A DNA stretch of 9,190 nt, taken from positions 1-9,190 of the forward strand of contig USTA01000023.1 of assembly GCA_900557475.1 (NCBI GenBank), in the 5' to 3' direction. The notes below the pieces were generated by a model. The model worked only from the letters and a program-made list of their open reading frames with translations, ran no database searches and was not told the DNA's origin. Shown piece by piece: positions 4,965-9,190 of this stretch. This DNA comes from an uncultured Clostridium sp. (GTDB taxonomy: Bacteria; Bacillota; Clostridia; TANB77; CAG-508). The position numbers were made by a program, and so were the translations under genes. How positions within the stretch are numbered: the first letter of the stretch is position 1; each line of letters begins with the position of its first letter.

Positions 4965-5831
4965 ATGAAAGCTAATTTTTATATAGAAAATCAACGTTTC
5001 TGCCTAGCTTTTGACAGATATGTAATCGAAGAAATAAACGGAAAAAGATATGTTCTACCAGAAAAAGGAGCTAAAAATCATGCTTCAACTTTTTCTGATT
5101 GGATAGATAGATATTTAATAGATATTTTAAATATTGGAAAAAAAGTATATTACAATGAAGAAGTTGAAGATATAGAAATTTTAGATTATGTACGAAACTA
5201 TGGCTTATTTGGATTTATGGCTGATTTTCCAGTTAATAGATATTATGTGTTAGATGATACTGTTGCTTTAAGAGATTATAATTTAATTAATTACGAAGAT
5301 CATATAACAAATATGAAATTAGAAGAATACTTAAATTTCTTTATGCCAAAACTAAATAGTAATCAAATTAAAGAACTTATTGCAAAATGTAGAAAAGATA
5401 TATCTCCTAGAATTATGGAAAAATATCTTACACCAGAGCTAAATGAATTTTTAATTTTCTCTAAAAACTATGGAGAACCTGTTGATATGATTTTACAATA
5501 TGCAAAAATTCTTTATGAACATTTAGTTCACTTTGTAGAAGAACGTCACTTAATGAATTATTCTCCACTTATAGCAATAAATAATCTTTATACTAATATA
5601 GATAGCTTGCATAATAATGAAATAGGTTTAGTTTATGGTTATTTAAAACAAGCAATAGATTTGAATTTTTTAGTAAATTTATCACAAGATACGATTATGC
5701 TTAAGATTTGTAAATTTTGCCATAAAGCTTTTATACCTAAAAACTCAAAGGCAGAATATGATACACCACAATGCAAGAATAAAGCTAATGTTTATAGTTT
5801 TAGAAAAAGAGCTCAAGAGGAAGAAAATTAA
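4965..5831 (+). CDS. Uncharacterised protein with C-terminal zinc-finger-like motif (CGNR-like)
   Basis: This 288-residue protein is cytoplasmic (no signal or membrane segment) and I do not recognise its first 240 residues, which look mostly helical. The C-terminus carries C249-K-F-C252, then about 17 residues later Q-C270-K-N-K-A-N-V-Y and R-K-R. This resembles the CGNR-type zinc-finger end CxxC...C/xxxCxNRxxVxxxR found in many clostridial and actinobacterial nucleic-acid-binding proteins. The expected third cysteine is replaced by Asp (YDTPQC; D266), so zinc would need Asp or His253 as a ligand, or the motif is degenerate. Start set by AGGAG at 4954-4958. It is first in an operon, 22 bases ahead of the AlbA_2/HATPase gene, behind a promoter rich in operator-like repeats. 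It may be a regulator or the nucleic-acid-binding partner of its neighbour; both ideas are inference. Confidence 0.75.
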   Translation: MKANFYIENQRFCLAFDRYVIEEINGKRYVLPEKGAKNHASTFSDWIDRYLIDILNIGKKVYYNEEVEDIEILDYVRNYGLFGFMADFPVNRYYVLDDTVALRDYNLINYEDHITNMKLEEYLNFFMPKLNSNQIKELIAKCRKDISPRIMEKYLTPELNEFLIFSKNYGEPVDMILQYAKILYEHLVHFVEERHLMNYSPLIAINNLYTNIDSLHNNEIGLVYGYLKQAIDLNFLVNLSQDTIMLKICKFCHKAFIPKNSKAEYDTPQCKNKANVYSFRKRAQEEEN

Positions 5832-5853
5832 TACTGAATTGGAGGGATTCTAA

Positions 5854-7512
5854 ATGGAAGAAATAAAAAATATATTACTTTCTTTAATTAAAGAAAACGA
5901 AAAAGAATATGTTGAATATAAGGAAGCTAAAAATAATTTTGATTTTAATGAACTTGGAAGATATTTTTCTGCATTAAGTAATGGTGCTAATTTAGTAGGA
6001 AAACAATATGCTTGGCTTGTATTTGGAGTAAGTGATAAAACTCATGAATTTGTAAATACTAATTATAGAAAAGGTGCTAATTTAAACAGCTTGAAAAAAG
6101 AAATAACTCAATCAACTAATGATAATATGACATTTATGGATATATATGAATTTGAAATTGATAGTAATAGAGTTATAATGTTTAAAATTCCTGCAGCAAT
6201 TGGAGTACCAACTACTTGGAAAAACATTGCTTACGATAGAAATGATGAGTCACTAATTCCTTTAAATGATGTAAAAAGAGATACAATATTATCTACAGTA
6301 AATGTTGATTGGACAAGACAAATTATTAGTGACTTAACAGTTGATGATTTAGATAAAAATGCTATATTAAAAGCTAGAGAACAATTTAAAAAGAAAAATG
6401 AAAATAAAGAAATTGCAGATGAAATTGATAAAATGGATGATATTACCTTTTTAAATAAAGCAAAAGTTTTGTTAAATGGTAAAGTAACTCGTGCTGCATG
6501 GCTATTATTAGGAAGTGAAGATACAAATACATATGTTGATAATTATATTCCTTATATAACTTGGAAATTACAAGAAGGTACGGATATTATTGACTATGAA
6601 CATTTTACAATTCCATTTATTATTACAATGGATAAAGCTAGTGAAAAAATCAGAAATTTGAGATATAGATATATGCCAAGTCAAACAACACTTTTTCCAA
6701 ATGAAGTAGATAAATATGATATAAATATTCTTCGTGAGTTATTAAATAATGCCATTGCACATCAAGACTATAGAAAAGGTGGAAGAGTAAACATTATCGA
6801 AATGAGAGATAAATTAATGATATTGAATGAAGGGAGATTTATACCTCAATCAGTCGATACTTTAATTATAAATGAGGGTTATGTTCCACCATATTATAGA
6901 AATCAATTTTTAGCACAAGCAATGGTTAATTTAAATATGATTGATACCGCAGGTATGGGAATAAGAAGAAGTTTTGAAAAGTTAAGAGAAAGATTCTTCC
7001 CTATGCCAGATTATGACTTAAGTGAAAAAGATAGAGTAAAAGTAACTATATATGGTAAAATTCTAGATGAAAAATACTCTCAAGTATTATTTGAAAAAAC
7101 TGATTTAAGCCTACAAGAAGTTATGCTTTTAGATAGAGTACAAAAAAATATCCCAATATCTAAAGAGCAATCCGATATTCTTCGTAAAGACAATTTAATT
7201 GAAGGAAGATATCCTAATATATATGTTTCTAAACAAATCTCTGAAATTGTTGATGATAAAGTTTCCTATACTAAAAAATCCGGATTCAATGATCAATATT
7301 ATAAAGATTTAGTTTTGAAATATATAAATGACTTTGGAAGTATTACAAAGAAAGATTTAGATGAATTATTGATAAGCAAATTGCCTGACCATCTAAACAA
7401 AGAGCAAAAGAAAACAAAAATAAAGTATCTTGTGAATGTTTGCTTACAGAAGAAACAAGAAAAAATAAAGAATATTGGAACAACTCGTTATCCAGTATGG
7501 GCAAAAAAATAG
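5854..7512 (+). CDS. Schlafen/AlbA_2 domain plus RecG-type HATPase_c_4 protein with C-terminal winged helix
   Basis: This 552-residue protein is of the kind often misnamed 'ATP-dependent DNA helicase RecG'; it has no helicase motifs. Residues about 17-145 form an AlbA_2 (Schlafen core) domain: E19-Y-V-E-Y-K-E, the F38-S-A-L-S-N-G-A region and the W54-L-V-F-G-V-S-D strand. Residues about 290-400 carry the HATPase_c_4 signature with E295-L-L-N-N-A-I-A-H-Q-D-Y (N-box-like), M322-I-L-N-E-G and D364-T-A-G-M-G-I (G-box-like). Residues about 481-550 look like a winged helix (FGSITKKDLDELLISKLPD). Relatives are transcription regulators or occur in defence islands. Ribosome site GGAGGG (5841-5846) eight bases before the start. 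It is 22 bases behind the zinc-finger gene, so co-transcribed. The stop is followed in the same frame by 34 more codons resembling the linker of a related gene. Confidence 0.85.
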   Translation: MEEIKNILLSLIKENEKEYVEYKEAKNNFDFNELGRYFSALSNGANLVGKQYAWLVFGVSDKTHEFVNTNYRKGANLNSLKKEITQSTNDNMTFMDIYEFEIDSNRVIMFKIPAAIGVPTTWKNIAYDRNDESLIPLNDVKRDTILSTVNVDWTRQIISDLTVDDLDKNAILKAREQFKKKNENKEIADEIDKMDDITFLNKAKVLLNGKVTRAAWLLLGSEDTNTYVDNYIPYITWKLQEGTDIIDYEHFTIPFIITMDKASEKIRNLRYRYMPSQTTLFPNEVDKYDINILRELLNNAIAHQDYRKGGRVNIIEMRDKLMILNEGRFIPQSVDTLIINEGYVPPYYRNQFLAQAMVNLNMIDTAGMGIRRSFEKLRERFFPMPDYDLSEKDRVKVTIYGKILDEKYSQVLFEKTDLSLQEVMLLDRVQKNIPISKEQSDILRKDNLIEGRYPNIYVSKQISEIVDDKVSYTKKSGFNDQYYKDLVLKYINDFGSITKKDLDELLISKLPDHLNKEQKKTKIKYLVNVCLQKKQEKIKNIGTTRYPVWAKK

Positions 7513-7520
7513 TTATTTGT

Positions 7521-7559
7521 TCCGATACTTTATCCGGAAGTACCGGATAAAGTATCGGA
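7521..7559. repeat. Perfect 17-bp inverted repeat with 5-base loop
   Basis: TCCGATACTTTATCCGG (7521-7537) and CCGGATAAAGTATCGGA (7543-7559) are exact reverse complements, followed by TAATTTTC. Eight bases after the stop of the AlbA_2/HATPase gene, it could work as a terminator, though the T-run is short. Its right arm is part of the GTATCGGATAATTTTC direct repeat. Confidence 0.75.
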
Positions 7560-7599
7560 TAATTTTCAAAAAGTATCGGATAATTTTCCGGATAATTTT
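7552..7599 (+). repeat. Short direct repeats GTATCGGATAATTTTC / CCGGATAATTTT
   Basis: GTATCGGATAATTTTC occurs at 7552-7567 and 7573-7588, 21 bases (seven codons) apart. A shorter copy, GGATAATTTT at 7590-7599, follows 12 bases (four codons) after the previous one. The whole-codon periods support origin as a protein repeat rather than a regulatory array. Confidence 0.7.
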
Positions 7600-7700
7600 A
7601 ACTTGACTGTAACTTGATTATAGATAAATTACCAGATAGTTTAAACGAAAATCAAAAAAAATAAAGGTATCGACTAAAATTTGTAAAAAAGGGAGTATTT

Positions 7701-8207
7701 ATGAAACAAGGAATTATTATAGCAGGATTTACAGCATTAGGAAAAACAACATTAGCACAAAAATATGATAATATAATAGATTTAGAGTCAAGTTTATATC
7801 AATGGAAGTATAAAAATAAAATGACGCTTGAAGAAATAGAGACTAACAAAGGGAAAAAAGAAAGAATACCAAATGATAAATTTCCTGAAAACTATATTAA
7901 AGCTATTTTAGAGGCTAGAAAAAAATATGATATAGTTTTAACATCTATGCATTGGAAGTTATTAGAATATTTTAATAAAAATAATATTAGTTTCTATTTA
8001 GCTTATCCTAAATTAGATTCTGGAGATGTTTTAAAACAAAGATGTATAGATAGAGGAAATACCGAAGAATGGGCTCAAGCAATAAAAGATAAAGTTAATT
8101 TATGGTATCCTAGAATAAGAGAATACAATATAAAAAATATTATATTTATTGATAAAAATGAATGTTTAGAAGATGCATTAATTAAAATGAATTTAATAAA
8201 GGAATAA
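7701..8207 (+). CDS. Small P-loop NTPase, nucleotide-kinase-like
   Basis: This 168-residue cytoplasmic protein has a Walker A motif at 9-17 (GFTALGKTT, fitting GxxxxGKT) straight after a hydrophobic strand (IIIA). D27-L-E-S-S follows at the place where small kinases hold substrate or Mg2+. I77-V-L-T-S-M-H is a probable Walker-B-type or third strand, and R114-C-I-D-R118-G-N may be the arginine-bearing lid. Length and layout resemble phage-type nucleotide or small-molecule kinases; the substrate cannot be told. Ribosome site GGGAG (7691-7695) precedes the ATG by five bases. No convincing promoter was found between 7600 and 7700; it may be read from upstream. The ABC transporter gene begins five bases after its stop, so the two are almost certainly cotranscribed and perhaps translationally coupled. 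Confidence 0.75.
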   Translation: MKQGIIIAGFTALGKTTLAQKYDNIIDLESSLYQWKYKNKMTLEEIETNKGKKERIPNDKFPENYIKAILEARKKYDIVLTSMHWKLLEYFNKNNISFYLAYPKLDSGDVLKQRCIDRGNTEEWAQAIKDKVNLWYPRIREYNIKNIIFIDKNECLEDALIKMNLIKE

Positions 8208-8212
8208 CAGGA

Positions 8213-9190
8213 ATGAAAAAAGACACGAAAAGTTTAATAAAATTAATTAAATATTATAAAAAATACAAATTTCTATGTATTATAGTTATTATATTAAGTT
8301 TAGGATATGCTGGAATATCATTACTTTCGCCTATTTACGAAGGAAAGATGTTAGGATATTTTGAAAATTTTGATAAATCTAATATATTAAAAATTGCACT
8401 TTTCCTTATGATATTGCGAATTGTAATAGAAATAGTTACTAATCTATGGTCAAGAGCAGTTTTAAAACTCAACGGAAAAGTGAATTTTGATTTAAAACAC
8501 GATATGATACAAAGCTTAACTAATTTTGAGTTAAAAAATTATGATAATACTAATTCAGGTATATTTATCTCAAGATTAAATAAAGATACATCTGAATTAT
8601 CTGAATTATTTGATTATATAACAGATGATTTATCAGGGATTATTCTAAATTTAAGCTTTATTATATATGTATTATATCTTAATAAATATCTTGGATTGTT
8701 TTTGATATTAAATATTATATTAGTATATATATTGACTTCTAAAAAATTATTTTACTATAAAAATGTAAAAGCCAAGTATAAACAAAAAGATGAAGAAATA
8801 GTAGGTATATACACAGATGTAATAAGAGGAATTAGAGAAGTTCAAAATTTAAATTTAAAAGATACCTTATTAGATAGAATAAATATTAAACAAAAAGATG
8901 TAATAAGTTATGATATAAAAAAGACTCATACAAGAAGAACTTGGAATAGATATATTAAAACTTTTCAACATATATTAGATTTTATATTTATAATTCTTTC
9001 TATTTATTTTATAACAAATAATACACTACAAATCAGCTCTTTCTTGATAATATTTTTATATAAGAATAAAGTATTAAATTTAATAGATTATATATCAGAA
9101 ATAAGAGAGAAATTTGCTGATGGAAAAGTATCTGCAATAAGAGTTTTTGATATTATCGATTATAATACATTTACCAAAGACTCATATGGT
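8213..9190 (+). CDS. ABC exporter, N-terminal membrane domain (truncated by the window end)
   Basis: The frame is open for 326 codons from ATG 8213 to the last base, without a stop. It reads as the membrane half of a type IV ABC exporter. Hydrophobic helices lie at about 20-41, 58-79, 141-157, 160-175 and 250-285. Between helices 2 and 3, the F105-x-x-x-x-Y-D-N-T-N-S-G-I-F-I-S-R-L-N-x-D stretch (105-125) is the usual first cytoplasmic loop of this fold (compare FFDNTPSGDLLSRLTND in well-known exporters). The nucleotide-binding domain (Walker A, signature, Walker B) would follow off the window, so it cannot be checked and the substrate is unknown. Ribosome site AAAGGA (8198-8203) lies inside the end of the upstream P-loop gene. 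Such exporters carry lipids, drugs or peptides; no precursor peptide gene is visible beside it. Confidence 0.85.
   Translation, partial: MKKDTKSLIKLIKYYKKYKFLCIIVIILSLGYAGISLLSPIYEGKMLGYFENFDKSNILKIALFLMILRIVIEIVTNLWSRAVLKLNGKVNFDLKHDMIQSLTNFELKNYDNTNSGIFISRLNKDTSELSELFDYITDDLSGIILNLSFIIYVLYLNKYLGLFLILNIILVYILTSKKLFYYKNVKAKYKQKDEEIVGIYTDVIRGIREVQNLNLKDTLLDRINIKQKDVISYDIKKTHTRRTWNRYIKTFQHILDFIFIILSIYFITNNTLQISSFLIIFLYKNKVLNLIDYISEIREKFADGKVSAIRVFDIIDYNTFTKDSYG

Larger units (their letters stand above)
7513..7664 (+). pseudogene. Remnant of the C-terminus of a second AlbA_2/RecG-like gene
   Basis: Directly after the TAG of the upstream gene, the same frame continues for 34 codons (to TGA at 7615-7617) and contains VPDKVSDNFQ, KVSDNFP and DNFN. 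This is the kind of SDK/SDN-repeat linker found between HATPase and winged helix in this family. In another frame 7614-7661 reads LIIDKLPDSLNENQKK, matching LLISKLPDHLNKEQKK of the intact gene (residues 505-520) at 11 of 16 positions, then a stop (7662-7664). The order linker then winged helix is preserved, with the middle missing. This looks like the scar of a deleted or recombined paralogue. Differences from the intact gene rule out a fresh tandem duplication. Confidence 0.6.

Noticed and set aside
7510..7617. Stop-codon readthrough giving a longer AlbA_2/HATPase protein
   Set aside because: The intact protein already ends in a complete winged helix after which TAG is followed by only 34 codons; a remnant of another gene explains the similarity more simply. 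Kept as a side thought in the finding on the scar.

Overview
The window is strongly AT-rich DNA with strong AGGAG/GGAGG-type ribosome binding sites and standard-code stops. It carries a VanW/YoaR-type cell-wall protein and a Tn916-style integrase/excisionase pair. Together these suggest a low-GC Gram-positive organism, most likely a gut-type Clostridia; the genus cannot be told from the sequence.

Layout, left to right. (1) Positions 1-1860: leader of a divergent gene just off the left edge, then a membrane-anchored VanW-domain protein on the + strand, closed by a hairpin that can terminate transcription from both sides. (2) 1900-2650: a class II Fic AMP-transferase on the - strand, whose leader holds a terminator-like hairpin only about 20 bases before its start codon. 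(3) 2650-2835: a short non-coding stretch with paired repeats and a tRNA D-arm-like scrap, probably the end or attachment region of an integrated element. (4) 2836-4765: integrase and excisionase on the - strand. Their intergenic gap holds a complete promoter-to-terminator unit on the opposite strand (candidate small RNA of about 85 nt), and the excisionase has an unusually GC-rich leader (about 49% G+C over 80 bases). (5) 4770-4960: a divergent control region with a weak leftward promoter for xis and two candidate rightward promoters threaded with GTAAT repeats at near-helical spacing. (6) 4965-7512: a two-gene + strand operon coding for a protein with a C-terminal zinc-finger-like motif and a Schlafen/AlbA_2 plus RecG-type HATPase protein. 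(7) 7513-7664: a decayed scrap of the C-terminus of a second AlbA_2/RecG-like gene, overlapping a perfect 17-bp inverted repeat. (8) 7701-9190: a small P-loop NTPase and, 5 bases later, the membrane half of an ABC exporter that runs off the right edge.

How it fits together (inference). Regions 3-6 look like the recombination and control end of an integrative element carrying cargo. Leftward transcription from about 4765 would express xis and int. Rightward transcription from 4830-4915 would express the cargo operon. The small RNA candidate lies antisense to the int leader and could tune excision. The AlbA_2/HATPase gene and its zinc-finger partner are plausible defence or regulatory cargo, but nothing in the sequence proves a function. 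The most notable unexplained signals are the int/xis small RNA candidate, the GC-rich xis leader, the GTAAT operator array and the attenuator-like hairpin ahead of fic.
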